A program made the position numbers and the translations under genes. The notes under the pieces were generated by a model. That model was not told the origin of the DNA and searched no databases. It worked only from the letters and a program-made list of their open reading frames with translations. Positions 33,071 to 50,065 of a stretch of DNA of 64,000 nt are shown here, piece after piece; within the stretch, counting starts at the first letter, position 1; every line of letters starts with the position of its first letter. The stretch comes from Prostheceraeus crozeri. Taxonomy: Eukaryota; Platyhelminthes; Polycladida; Euryleptidae. The DNA lies in contig CAJQUW010008928.1 of assembly GCA_907163375.1 (NCBI GenBank), forward strand, positions 124,001 to 188,000, in the 5' to 3' direction.

Positions 33071-34083
33071 TACCTTGTATTTGTTCGAACATTTCTCCCA
33101 TTTTCATTTAACCGATTGTTGGAGCCTCTGAAATGGAATTATTGCCACAATTTAGTGCTAATGTTACTGCCCATATTTGAATGTCTTCGGCAATTCTTTC
33201 ATATTCTGTGCCTGCACAATTTCTTTAGTGCATCCATACCAAATGGAAGCACACAAATATAGCGTAGCGTGCTATTCATTTTTGATTGCAGTGAAACTTC
33301 TGACACAATTAGTCATTGTTCATCGTTCTCTTTACATGTAATCACTTTTCTTCTTTTTGAATGAAGCACAAATGTAACCTACATGCGTTAATGAATATAT
33401 TTTGCATGAATGTGATATATTGAGGCAACCGGTCATCCGAGAGATTCATCGATTGTCTTCATTTTATTTTTCATTATATCCGATGGTAGAAAATGTAAAT
33501 TCAACTTCTAACAGAGATGAAAAATACTGCATCAGTGTTTGTTATAATTTCATGTATACATTTATTGTCGTAAATAAATTCTTGTACTTGTGCTTGGATG
33601 CGCTTGACCATTCATGTGATCGTAGCGACACTTAAATGGAAAATAACGCATAGATGAATAACGGGAGTCACAAGACGTTTCATGATTCAGATTTGATTAA
33701 CGCATTCAGTCCTCGCAACGGCTATCGAGCAAACGTGTATAATAAAAAGTATGATGCCGAAATGTGCGCTACTTTGAGTTTATATGAATTATACTATTAG
33801 ACAACCACCTAGGAGGCCTAGAAATCTTATAAAATATCCGACTGTCTTAAATTCTATACAATTTTACAGAATAAACTGTCACAGATTTCTATGAAATTGA
33901 TATATTCACGTGAATGTTGAAGACTGCACACTTACGAGTGTCCCATTCTCCTTTTGAATTTGAATCTTTTGATTGACTAGGTGGGATTCAGAGATGATCC
34001 GAGAGTAAAAGTGAAAGACTGTAAGGTTATACCTCGGGAATCATGTATTGCACAACATCGATGCAGGCAGTGGATTTTATAAT
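33071..34083. other. Non-coding spacer
   Basis: No recognised feature. Confidence 0.4.
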
Positions 34084-34530
34084 CCTAACTTCAGGAAAGC
34101 CGAAGGAAAGGAGCAGCAAAGAAAAAAAAGATCAGGAGACTTCAAGATGAAAAGGTAAAAGCTTACAAAGATGAAGTCAACAAAAAGCTCAATAACTGTA
34201 GCGACGAGGGATGGGAACAAACACAGAATACCATTCTGTCTTTGCCAAAACAAGTAAGTTTGTGGCGACACGAGAGGCCAGAAGAGACAAGAACAGAGAA
34301 AGAGGTAGTGGTGGAGTGTCAAAGTGCAAGAGGCCATAAGAAGCAAAACAGCAGCTTTGAATGGCAGCGAACCAAGAATGAGAATGACAACACAAGTTAT
34401 AAGGAAAAACTTAAATATGCCAAAGCAGAAATTCTGAGAGACAAGGAAGGAGCATGGAAGTCGTGGACTGTCTTAATAAGACAGAATTGCGACAAAAATG
34501 TTCAGGATAATAAAGGCAGCTTATAGTAGC
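34084..34530 (+). pseudogene. Possible LINE fragment (region before reverse transcriptase)
   Basis: A Lys/Glu-rich helical stretch: LQDEKVKAYKDEVNKKL, then EGWEQTQNTILSLPKQ, EVVVECQSARGHKKQ, SYKEKLKYAKAEILRDKEG and AWKSW. The pattern (helix, W, EVxxCxxARxxKK, YxxxxxxAK, W) resembles the linker between endonuclease and reverse transcriptase of RTE-like LINEs. Neither flanking domain is present. The identification is tentative. Confidence 0.35.
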
Positions 34531-39020
<4,490 letters not shown>

Positions 39021-40734
39021 AGTTTACAGGGGTGGGCCGATGTCACAAAACCTGACGGTATGTGACAATTTTTCATCTCAAAATAAAATGTGACAAATTC
39101 AGGGAAAAAATATTCTGACAAAATGCGAACAAATTCACAGAGCATTAACTTCGTTTGAATGAAATAGCAGTCTTGTTTTATAGGAGGTTATTATTCTATT
39201 GCTCCATTATTCCTTTTTTTCTATATTTTAATTGTTAGCACGATCTACACTGATAATTTCTTGGTTAACTTATTTTCTATATTAAGTCAGGTAACAATGT
39301 GAATAATTATCTCATTTCCCATCTGCAGTGAAATAAGTGATTGATATAGCATCTTCCGTCGTATGCAGATTACGCTTGTCATAATTGTTAGCGGATTAAG
39401 GCTAGATATGATGGGACACGGACCGGTCCTCTTGAGAGATGGATTAAATTTCATGAATAGTTAGACACCAATTGGTCCATTTATAACAAGTCTAGCTCCT
39501 TATTTCATTTTCTTCATGGAGTAGTTCCAGGTGAGACGTAGGTTGATTCTAGCAAGTTCAGTACCCATACTGTAGTTTCACATGTACTTTATTTTCTTTT
39601 TCTTTCAAAGTTCATTACAAATTTATTCATTGCAGTTATATTTTGTACAGTAGGCTTAATCTTAGTTTATTTTATGTATTTATAACTGAGATTCCTAGAG
39701 GATGATGATTTTCATTTAAATAGATGATAATTTGTATTAGGGATCTGCAAGATTGACATTTTCCCTCCTTAGCACTCCAAATGGCGACATGTACTTGAAG
39801 CAGGCAACTCGTACTGTTATTTGTCTGACTTTCCAAAGTTGACTTCGACGTGCTATGTGATGATTTAATTGTAAAATACATTGTATGTGGCCATATGTTT
39901 CCTGATAGTCATGTCCAGATCGTAGGAGTCCCTGCGAATGTATACTTCCTACAATGCACGCGCATGTATTAATGCTTACCGGTACCACTGATCTGAATAC
40001 AAAACATATGTAATAGTAATCGCTTTGAAACTTGGCATTTAAAAACTGAAAGTGGTATTTATTCATTGAAGACAGTCTTCCTCTTTTCTGTGAAATAATA
40101 TGATAAGTGAATTCGCATTGTGAAACATATTCCGAGTTCGTGTTTATTATGCAATCATATTTGCCATTAGAAGTGAATCATAAAATGAATTCGAGATTGG
40201 TAAAATATTAATCAATTGCAATAAGACTACAAGGTTTGAGTGCAATTTGTTCACTTTAAACAAAGTTAAATGTGTGTCTATCTGTTTTGTTGTTACCTTA
40301 AATCTCGGGCAAATGTTGTATATACACTTTCAATGGCAATTCTCTATGGAGATGAAATGGTTTGACGTCCTGGGTTGGCCTGGGTTTTTCGTTGGGTTGG
40401 CCTTCTGCCTCTCAATAAATTTAGAGAACTTAACTGCCTTTCAAATAATAAAGGGAAAATGTGAAACGTGTTTCAACATTTAACTGCTTAGAGATGCAAT
40501 CAAACTTTTTAATGAAGACCGTGAATGAGTTAAGACCTTGTAGGCCCTAATTAACGAGTCTTAATATACGATGCTTTTGATAACACCAATTGAGAGGATG
40601 ACCAAGGCTGGAATAAGCAACATAGGTCGAACATATAATCCATTCGAGTTCGAATTAACGAGTTTCGACAGTAAAAGAAAAGCATCTGCTAATTATAAAG
40701 CGCATGCTACTTATAAATTTGATGGTAGCAGCAC

Positions 40735-43601
40735 CAGCGGTCGTACGGCTGCGTGAATTCACGCAGGGCTCACGCAGTGCGGGAATGTGAGAAAAAATTT
40801 GGCTCCTGCGTGAAAAATCTGAGCCACTCAGCGTGAATTTTATGAATGATTGAAATTCTTTTTTGCTATTATTTTCCTAAATTCGTGATCGTTCAATATC
40901 TTGAAAATCTTTTTTACTTGTAAGCTTTATTATGGGTTCAGTAATATATGAATTTTTCGACTCTAATGCTTGTTTCATTGAAATAAGAAGATCAAGTTCT
41001 TCCAACAGGTGGTGAATGACTAGAAAGAATGGTGAATACTAGAATGAATAGTATCAGGAGCCGTTGTGTAGTGAAAATTCTTTGAATATCAAACGACCTT
41101 TGAGAATATCCGTCAATGGGAGCCGGAGTGCGTATTTGCTGATGCTTAAGATGCGCAGTGAAAGGAACGAAAGAATTTATACCTTCATCCGTTGGGAGCC
41201 GCTCTGCTACTTGGAGATTCGATGGAACTGAAGAGTATTTCTTATCACGTCATAAGAATATCAGTTAATCGGAGCCATTATTTGAAACATGCATGTTCGG
41301 TATGTGTTACAGATGCGTTAGCATTTAGCGGAATGACTGCTGTAATGCTGTGTCACATTTTACAAAAACAGTTGTTCATGTCGGTTAGCTGTTTGGTCTT
41401 TGAACTATGCAGTCATGGTGACTGATCAGCAATTAGTAATCGGAGAAGACATGAAATTGCTGGTCGTTACTATGACGGACAGCCAAAGAATCTGCTTCTT
41501 TCATCAGGTGAAGAAGTTTTTCATTGAATGCAGCAAACGACTAGTTCATTTGTTAGTCGTTGCCGTTTGATAATGGCATTTTGAGAAACATGCGATTTCT
41601 CGATCCGAAAAAGAAAGACTCAGAATATTTAGAAAAAATGGCAATGAGTGTGGCGAAGAGCATGCCAAAAATTGTTAACGGTGATGATGATCAGACTCAG
41701 CTTCGCGTGGAAATCCGTGCATATAAGATGCGTGACATTAGTAGCTCATTCCAGTGTTTTGCCGTGGAACCAGATGATCTAATTGATTACTGGAAATTTG
41801 TTATGAATTTAGGTAACTTTCCATTCATGAAGCGTCTCGTTCGGGCTTGCCTGATACTGCCACACGGCAACTCTGACGTTGAGCGAACGTTTTCTACTCT
41901 CACGGACATTTTAACGAAAAAGCGTTCCTGTTTAGACCAACAGAGTGTAAAAGCGCTCACTTTTATCAAATCGTACATGAGTTCGGCAATTCTGCAGTGT
42001 CACGAAGTGCCGATTACTCCTGGCTTGAGAGATAGTGTGGCTAATGCACGTACAACGTACCACTTGCGATTGAAGAAAGAAGCGGAGGACAAAGTAAAAG
42101 AAGATGAAGAAGCTAAGCGGAAGTCCTATGAAGAAAAGCTGAGAGCTGAGCGAGAGAAAGATCGGAAGCTGCTGAAAATAAAGGACAGGTTGGAGAAGGT
42201 GGACCAAAAAGCAGTGGAGGCTTCGAAGAAGAAGGAAGAAGCATTCCAACTGATGGAGCAAGCACAAAGACTTATGAAATCTGCAGCTGATGATGAAAAC
42301 ATCCCCATGGAGAGCAAGAAGGAATTGGTTACTAAACAGCTGAAAGCTGAAAAAAGGGTAGCCGAAAGAGTGCTGTCCGACTTGTCAGGCAAATTCATGA
42401 AGCTGAGCAAGAAAGTTTGAATCTTTTTGTTAACACGTGAAGCAATTGTTAACATTTGTTCGGGAAATGAAAAATTCGTACATTCATGTACGTAAGACCT
42501 CATGGAAAACAAACGATAAAATTTTATCTTGAATCCAATGCACATATCTATCTTTGAAGTATTTTATTCTCTTAATAATTCAATATGAATGTATAATTGC
42601 TACACAAAGGAATGGAGAGCCTCATCGAAGGTGTCATCTTCATACATATCGACAATATTTAACCATTAAGTCGCTAAGTACAAACGTGCGCTTTAGTTTC
42701 AGCCCGTGCTTCTTTTCATTATGTGCCGAACAAGTGTTAATAAATTGTTGACAATGCCTCAACTTCATTCAAGATGTACATGATTTTCTCCATATAGATT
42801 TGCTTTTCCGAATATTTTTGTATCAAGATTTCAAGACTTCCGTAATTTTGTTTCAACAGGACTTCTGTTTGTATTTGTTTTCTTTTATCTTTCTACCAAA
42901 TTTTGATTCTTACTTTATTTACTATCATGCCTCTAGATATTGTTACTCTTGTTTAATTGATGCTTGTTAAAGATAACAAAGAACGTAAATTATCCAGTTA
43001 ATTTTTCCTTGTGCCATGTAACTTGGAGGTTCATATGCATTCCCACTATGTAGGTTTCATGAGTGATATACATGTGCATGTATTTGTTGCAGTTAAGTAC
43101 AAAAAGTCTACAGACGGAAGTATTTCTTATGTCGAAGGATGGGTAGATGTTCATACTTACAGATATAACATGTTCAAGTCTTAACTAAAGTTCAGCATGC
43201 ACATTTAGAGACATCGTCATTGGTGTACTTGAATTATAAGAACGTGATTTATAGATGCACCTACATGTAGGCTTATATCACAATGATTTTCAGCTACTAC
43301 AACATGTGCTATGCGTGGTGTGAATCAAGATGCAGTTTCGCACTTTATGTTGTCAATGTCATATATACAGAAAGCTTTTCGACGCTCATAATCGACATCA
43401 TGATCTTGTCAAGTATGGTGAAATGAGGCAGTTTTCAGTTTCCGATTTCACCATTTTAGGCATAAGCCATCCGAAGACCTTTACATAGGCCTATATTACG
43501 TAGATCTACATAGGCCTATACGTTTGTGATGTATGTATGAGTCCCTGCGTGAATTTTGTGGCCCTGCGTGAAAAATGGGAAATTGCCGCGTACGACCACT
43601 G
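40735..43601 (+). mobile_element. hAT transposon nested in the composite element
   Basis: Ends are CAGCGGTCGTACG and, inverted on the right, CAGTGGTCGTACG. An exact 8-bp duplication AGCAGCAC lies at 40727-40734 and 43602-43609. Subterminal CCTGCGTGAA words occur at both ends (40745-40830 and 43550-43585). It carries the C-terminal half of a hAT transposase (41560-42420). The N-terminal zinc-finger and catalytic regions are missing or decayed, so the copy cannot move by itself. Confidence 0.9.
41560..42420 (+). pseudogene. hAT transposase C-terminal half with coiled-coil tail
   Basis: 286-residue open frame. Residues about 1-30 (PFDNGILRNMRFLDP) and about 70-145 form the hAT C-terminal dimerisation region (YWKFVMNLGNFPFMKRLVRA, LPHGNSDVERTFS, KRSCLDQQSVKALTFIKSYM). 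From about residue 165 to the end is a Lys/Glu-rich coiled coil (KKEAEDKVKEDEEAKRKSYE, then VDQKAVEASKKKEEAFQLME), an unusual extension for a hAT transposase. Just upstream, FFIECSKRLVHLLV (41515-41560) continues the protein in another frame, so a frameshift near 41560 precedes the apparent start. The apparent ATG is therefore not the true start. Confidence 0.75.
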
Positions 43602-44243
43602 AGCAGCACAAAAACTATCTAATTTTACCACATTTTCAAGTTCAAAAAAATCATACTTCTAGGTGGAAAAAGTTACTTCTGATTACAGTTTCAGATAGAT
43701 AATGTGAAGCGTAAAACACTCGACCTATCAGAATTGACGTAGCTGCTGCGAGAAATTGTCAGGACTAAGTCAAACATGTCAAAAATTGAATATTGTTCAA
43801 GTATTTGATATCAAAAACCACTTTCCCGATCCGTGGTGATTTTCTTAATATTTTTTTACAATCATTTGGATGTATTTGTAGCCGTCTTCGGAAGAAGGGA
43901 CCGCAAAATTACTTTTGCATTTTTTAAGAAATGTTAGAAAATTCGATTTTTTCAAAACTTTTCTGAAAATTTTGCTTTTTTGAGGGCTCACAAAAATTTT
44001 CTCGCACGGAAAAAGTGATGAATTCCGCTTGGAACATCTATGGTTGGGCATTAATTAAGCAGTCCAGGAAGAATTTTCTTCAACTTCGCTGCGAGATCGG
44101 GGATGTAAGCCGTCAAAGATGAACATGATTTTCCATAAATTCTCTAAAAATAGAAAAATTCGAATAATTCAAGGTCACGCAAGTGACCTTTCCGATGGAA
44201 TTTCTCTGAAATATTTTGGATTTCATCTAGATAGACCCAAATG

Positions 44244-46431
44244 CAGGCATGTGATTACTCCTCAAATTCCTCAGATTCCTGAAATTTGTTTATTACTCCT
44301 CAAATCCTCAAAAATTCCTCAAATATAGCTAAGCTATGAGAAATTCCTCAAATATGACACACTACAGACTATATGCAGGATAGTGTATTGTTTTTTGGCT
44401 AATGGCGATGATGTGTAAACTTCCAATCAAGAAGCTAATATAGAATCCTATAACATGTATCCTACATCCATACTGCTAGTCATGAATCACTCATGATTTT
44501 AAACTTTATAATTTTCTCTTACCCATCTGGTAGATTTTAGATAGCGTAATCCCGCTGTGCTAGCTATATCTGATATTTTGATTGGACACAGACTTGTTAA
44601 ATAGAATATTTTCAATATAGAAGTGATAAACATAATTTTGAAAAGAGCGACTTACCCGCCAATTCATTCCACATGAGGAGAGGAGAACCGTTGCTTGTCC
44701 TTCTAGTAAGTTTATTTAAATTTCTAGACATTTTAGGATAAATAATTTTCTTTTAAATTATAGCATATCAAAAATTAACCAGTCGTTAGCTTGTTTTATT
44801 GATTTTGTTACCTTGACGCACTTTGCTACGTTGAATTGATCCTCTTTCACGTCGTTTCCATTTATGAAAACTACAGGGCTGCAGATGTTCCGGTTCGTCC
44901 GGACTTATTTTGCTAAGCAGAGAAGTTGTCCGAAGTTATTGTCTGTCGAACTCCTTAGTGCAATACTTCCACGTATTTAATGAGTGAAGCACTGCGATCA
45001 ACCTGCAGAAATTGTATATTTGAACACTCAGCAATTTTATTCTAACTTCATAATAATGCTTAGAATTCCACCAATAAAATGCTTATTAAATTGTTTTTAT
45101 TAATTATCTGAACCGGTTTCACAGCCTTCATTATATGTTTCTGCGACTGTATGGCTGCTGTACTTCTTAAAGAACTTATGGATATCGATCTTCTATATCC
45201 ATTATGTGATAGCATATAGGTAGCCCAGCTCACTTGTATTTCAGTGCTCTTATCAACTGAAGCGTTTGTTTCACTCACTCTCATCCATTTTAATTCCGCT
45301 GAACATGAACACATCCGACGGGGTAAAGCTGATGGTCCCTAAATTTGGTGTCTATTTGCCTCCTGGTCACTGGCGTGCGGGGGTTGGAAGCGCATGAAGC
45401 TCTGCTATCCCATGAGTCTTTTTGCAGCTACGTTTTCTAGGGTCCGCTGACCGACATTTATCCTGGATGAATTATTCACTTACAGATAGTTTTCATAATT
45501 TGCTGAACACAGGTTGGTGTGAAACTATTGCACACATTGCTTATCGTTGTATACGGAACTCAGATTAATCAAGACATTGAACCACATAGTACTGGGTTGG
45601 TAATTTTCAACCTGAGTCCACTGCAAGATGTGGATGTCAATATCTCTGCGCAACTTCAAAGAATAGAGGTGATAATATTTCACTTTTTGCCTAGATGAGA
45701 CCAACAACTTAACGGCAAGCCTATTCCCGACACCTGTTTTGTGCTGTATGAGAGAATTCATGTTCATTTGAATGTAGATCGGAGCGATATGATCAAACGC
45801 TAACAAGTAAACTAGAGCCACCAAAACTTATGCATCATAACGTAATATTAATAAATTAGTGTGTAATGTGGCGTATCCTTTCATAATAAATTATTGACTT
45901 TTTTAAGTCACGAACCTTCGTCAACGATTTTAAGCTTTCTTTACTTATGGGTTACTCTCCTCCCAATTTTGTCTAAAGTCCGTAAAAATTAATCGTTACA
46001 GAGCCCCAGATGCATGTAGTTGAGGATATATCCTACATTCAAAAAATTACAGTATACAAATCTGACACGCATAATTGAATTGGAGACAATAACGTGACGC
46101 ACAGCGATATCAGCAGCTTGATCTGACATCCTCCGTTCGACACATTCTAAACAGATAATACTTAAGGCAACAAATTAATTTCGTAATAACGCGGGAAGTG
46201 ATTATGACCAAGTCAATATTCCTTTGCAATATACACAACTTCAAAAAGTGGGGTGTGGTCAACCCTTGGGTTACCTTCTTCGTTGTGACTTTCATGACTT
46301 GAAGTTTGGTCCAAAATCCGTGCTAAAATTTGTGAGTTTTTCTTACAATTATCATACTAGGCTCCGTTTCCATTCCTCAATTTTTTTGCAAAAAAATCCT
46401 CAATTTTTTTCATAGGCTAATCACAGGCCTG
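44244..46431 (-). mobile_element. 2.19 kb hAT-like element, copy B (inverted relative to A)
   Basis: Ends are CAGGCATGTGATTACTCCTC and, on the right, TAATCACAGGCCTG, flanked by the exact 6-bp duplication CAAATG (44238-44243, 46432-46437). The sequence matches copy A (24573-26838) in reverse orientation along most of its length, for example the stretch around CAACCCTTGGGTTACCTTC (46259) and the frame at 46110-46295. One terminal base of the left end has changed (GGCATG). No transposase is encoded. Confidence 0.85.
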
Positions 46432-47019
46432 CAAATGATGAAAATATGTGAATTTCAAGAAAATCTGAGAACCTTCGCCACTGACTTTTTCCGAAATTTG
46501 ACGTTTTGATGTGGAATGACCCATAGTCAGACTTCAATCTGGAGATTTGTGCCCTTCCTGGTGTCTTCCAATGAAAATTTCGGGGCTCGACCGCTGGACC
46601 GAAAGATCGCCAGGCCAAGGACTGTGCGACGGATACCACCCATATGGAAATATATTAATGATCAATAAATTATCGATTTTTCTCAATTTTGTCCCGTTGC
46701 AACCCCGTTTGGTATGTATTATGAATATTACGTCAAATGCTCTGCTTAAAAAATTAGCCTTTAAGGCAGAATTGATGACCGCCAATCTTTTGCGCACCGG
46801 CAAATGTCAAATTTTGGCCATGTGCTTTCATCAGCATGTGACAAAATATGACTTGTGAGCATGAGCATGTGACAAAATGTGACATTTTGGTCCATCGGTG
46901 TGACAAAGTGTGACATCTCGAATATCAAGATGCGTCAAAATGTGTCACAGATCCAAACATTGCGGCCCACCCATGAGTTTATATTGCGAAAACGCATGAA
47001 ATCATAGTTGATAGCCTTA

Positions 47020-47165
47020 TACGGGAGGGTGCACCTTCCCTTAAAAAGAAGGTGCACCTTCTTTTTAGTGCACTGAGGCAGCGACTGCGTCGGGAAACGT
47101 TTGCCGTGTAAATAATTATAGCTATTCGATTTTATTAAAGCCGTTACTAGAGGGAGTGCCGTATT
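47020..47165 (+). repeat. Palindrome and Penelope-tail-like motif
   Basis: A perfect 26-bp palindrome at 47042-47067 is centred on AAGGTGCACCTT. It is followed by CTGAGGCAGCGACTGCGTCG and GGAAACGTTTG (47081-47112), which has the layout CTGARG, short stem (CGAC with GTCG), GAAACG. That resembles the hammerhead-bearing tail of Penelope-like elements. No Penelope coding sequence adjoins it. The palindrome is certain; the link to Penelope is a guess. Confidence 0.4.
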
Positions 47166-48815
47166 TTTTTTCTCATCGCATGAAAGTATGTAAAGAAAAA
47201 CAGTAAAAAAATTAGATTTTTTTCAACCCATGTGCATTCATTACGACCTGTATGTAAGCACTATGGTCAACACAATTATGTAAACCGCTTCAATTTGAGA
47301 AGCCGTGAATTGTTGTTTGATGAGTTGAGATGAGTTTCTTATTTGCATAACGTTTCCATTCTTGATTTCACTAAAAGCCACGCGTTGATATAATGCTATC
47401 TCTCCAAAGATGTCACTGAAAGTCAACTGTAAGCCATGCAAATGTATTAAGTAGTGAACATCATGGTCATTAAACCTGGTTAAATGAGCATATCATTAAG
47501 CTAGCAACGTGGAATTATTCGAATCAGTAGATGAAATTTTTTTGATCTGAAAGTAAATTCAGGGAATTAACCTTTCCATCGATGTATCATTTATGTCACA
47601 AAAGTAATTGACTGACTACAGATCATTGAAAAAAGATGGCCGATGCCGGTATGTACAGAAACTGATAAGTATTCACAGGATCAAAAATTTTGAAAACTCA
47701 ATATAGTGGAATCTGTCACTATCTTTATTAAGAATTCCAGCTGAAGTACATCAATTTAGCAAGTTTAAAGTGAAATTGAAACAGTGCATTTGAAATGACA
47801 TTTCTGTCATTAAAAAAATAGCTGCGTGGATATTCGATAAAATCGCACTGAAGTAACCCGAAAATATTCATAGTCAAGCATCATTTAATGTGCGATTGTG
47901 TATTATTTCTAAAGCCACTGTTTCTGCAAGAATTTCTGTAAGAAAATCAATTATTCTTGTATTTTATTATCCTCCAGGAATTCGCTGTTAACGACATAAA
48001 GTAAACTAAGATTGCAATAAACTTTGAAAAATGCATATCCTACGAAACCACGGTACAGTTGATGAAGCAAAATGACATTGTAATCTTACGACAATCGACC
48101 TTCAGCGTGTGATCTGGAACGACTCTACAGGTGTCTCACTCGGCAAAAAATCATAAAAAGCAAAATATTTGAGATAGTTGCAAGAAAAACGATAAAAAGT
48201 AAAGAATTCGGGAATTTCGACCAGTATTGGTAAGAATTAATTTTGTCAATATCAGTGATAAACAGAATTGAACCTAATTGTAAAATAAAAAAAGCAAATA
48301 TTTAGAAACATGCTTCCATCTCAGCCATCATTAGCTTCGTTGGGAAGCTGCCATCATCAAACAGCAATTTATATCCGAGTCAGGACCGGAATTGAGAACA
48401 ATATTTTTTGTTTTCAAAGCCATCACCTCACTTCAATTTATCAATGTATCTAATGCATCTTAAATCGGGGTGGTGTCTGAGCCTTTGACGCCTTGAAAAT
48501 CGCCTATTAGGTCTTGCCGGTCTTTGCTTAGTTGCTGGAGCGATGGGTCTAGCTTGGAGTCGTAAGTTAGAGAGCTACCAGTCACACACCTTTTGCGCGG
48601 TCATTTGATCTATCGTTTATCTGATTTCATTCTTATTGTTAATTGCATAATTTGCGATATGGCTTCAGATGCTTTAATAGACATCATTCCCCTCTACTAG
48701 TCTCAACATCGACAGTCAAATGTGATTAATGTGAACAATTTATTCACTGATAATAATTGCCATGACACTGATGTGTGGAGATTATGATCCTCCCAATTGA
48801 CATCCGTCGCATGCA
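47166..48815. other. Non-coding spacer
   Basis: No gene recognised. A weak tRNA-like stretch (TTGCTTAGTTGCTGGAGCG) near 48525 resembles the one at 48816 but lacks a good B-box. Confidence 0.4.
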
Positions 48816-48886
48816 ACCGGTCGTAGCTTAGTTCGTAGAGTGACCGGTCTAGAGGTCTGTGGTCGTACGTTCGAGTCACACATCAT
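48816..48886 (+). repeat. Degenerate tRNA-like sequence (SINE head?)
   Basis: TAGCTTAGTTCGTAGAG resembles a Pol III A-box and D-arm, and CGTTCGAGTC resembles a B-box, at roughly tRNA spacing. The T-stem and acceptor stem do not pair, so it is not a functional tRNA. A similar weaker copy lies near 48520-48590. Confidence 0.35.
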
Positions 48887-49987
48887 CTACATAACATTTG
48901 ATAAATGACGTTTATGTCATTTTATTTTTTTGTTAATTTGCAACAGACCCCGGAAATTTGCTTTATTTTCAACAAATAGTTATTGAATTTCCACAGATCT
49001 TCCAATCTGAAGCAAATATTAGAAATGAAGTTTTAAGCGCACTTCTATCTTCTGGGACTTTTAGTCCAGATGCCCATCCTACTGACTTCCTGTGATGACC
49101 AATAGCCCTACATAAAAGGAGATAGAAATAACTTCTCAACAATTAAGTTCGTGGCAGTTTAGATCAAAACTATCAACTTGATAGTGCATGGTGTCTATCA
49201 TGTCTTTTTTGTATATGTTGCTGTCATTGCGTAGCAGTTTTATGAAATGTCGGTCTAAGACCCTTTATTTCCACAAAATGTTATGCAGCTACTTTCTCCA
49301 AATATCAGACTGTGTTCGCAAGGATATTGAAAAGCTTCAAATATTGTTATTATAATGTTGTTTATCATGAAAGTCACCAATGTATCCATGGCGAAGTCCG
49401 AACAACTGAAACTTGAGTGTATAATTAATTGAAAGATTTATGGCTTTTAGTGCTCCCTCTGAAATTAAAATCTAATTTAAAGCTTTTTGTGCTTCAAGAT
49501 TGAATTTACCTAGTGCCGCATTTTTGCGAATAACAGCCACGAATCTCGACCATATGGCAATAACTTGCTTACGTATTACCTATACGGACCCCTGCCCCTT
49601 TGAATTTCACAATGTGCAAGTTCGTCTCTGCGGTATTGAGAGTAGTGATATCGAGTTCCACATCTTTCAATGAGTACATGTTTAGACGAGAATTAGCATA
49701 GCTATAGTTGAGTGCCACTGCCGCAATAGAACTTAGACTGTGATGCGGATATCTCTGTGGAGTTGAAAACTATAAAATGGTGAAAACTTAGCCCAGGCCA
49801 GCTGACTATATTTTTTCTATGAAAAATGACTTGATGTAAAAGTATGCAGCCTGCAGAGCACATGCAACTGGATGCCGTGAGATAGCTCTGATGGAAGATG
49901 GATTGCGTAGATTTTTTGTGAATTTTCAATTGCTGACAGAATTAGTAAGCGATGGATGGCCTTGCTTCTATTTAGTCCGCAATTTTT
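48887..49987. other. Non-coding spacer
   Basis: No recognised feature. Confidence 0.4.
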
Positions 49988-50065
49988 ATTCAGATATTTT
50001 GGCCAGTACCACATTATCAGGAATAGATTCTCGATGATGTGGTACTGACCACGAAATATTTGAAT
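49988..50065. repeat. Hairpin with 27-29 bp arms
   Basis: Left arm 49988-50014 and right arm 50037-50065 pair with few mismatches (GTACCACAT opposite ATGTGGTAC at the base of the loop). The loop is 22 nt. The function is unknown; it may be a miniature inverted repeat. Confidence 0.8.

Larger units (their letters stand above)
39027..46975. mobile_element. 7.9 kb composite hAT-like element
   Basis: The left end CAGGGGTGGGCCGATGTCAC and the inverted right end CATGGGTGGGCCGCAATG are flanked by the 6-bp duplication AGTTTA (39021-39026, 46976-46981). Both subterminal regions carry repeated TGTGACAAA words in inverted orientation. Two other transposons sit inside (40735-43601 and 44244-46431). Subtracting them leaves about 2.9 kb of backbone in which I recognise no transposase, so the backbone is non-autonomous. 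The match is short at the very tip of the right end (GGGG against TGGG). Confidence 0.65.

Noticed and set aside
40571-40756. Short frame at the left end of the nested hAT
   Set aside because: It crosses the element boundary at 40735, so it cannot be one gene.
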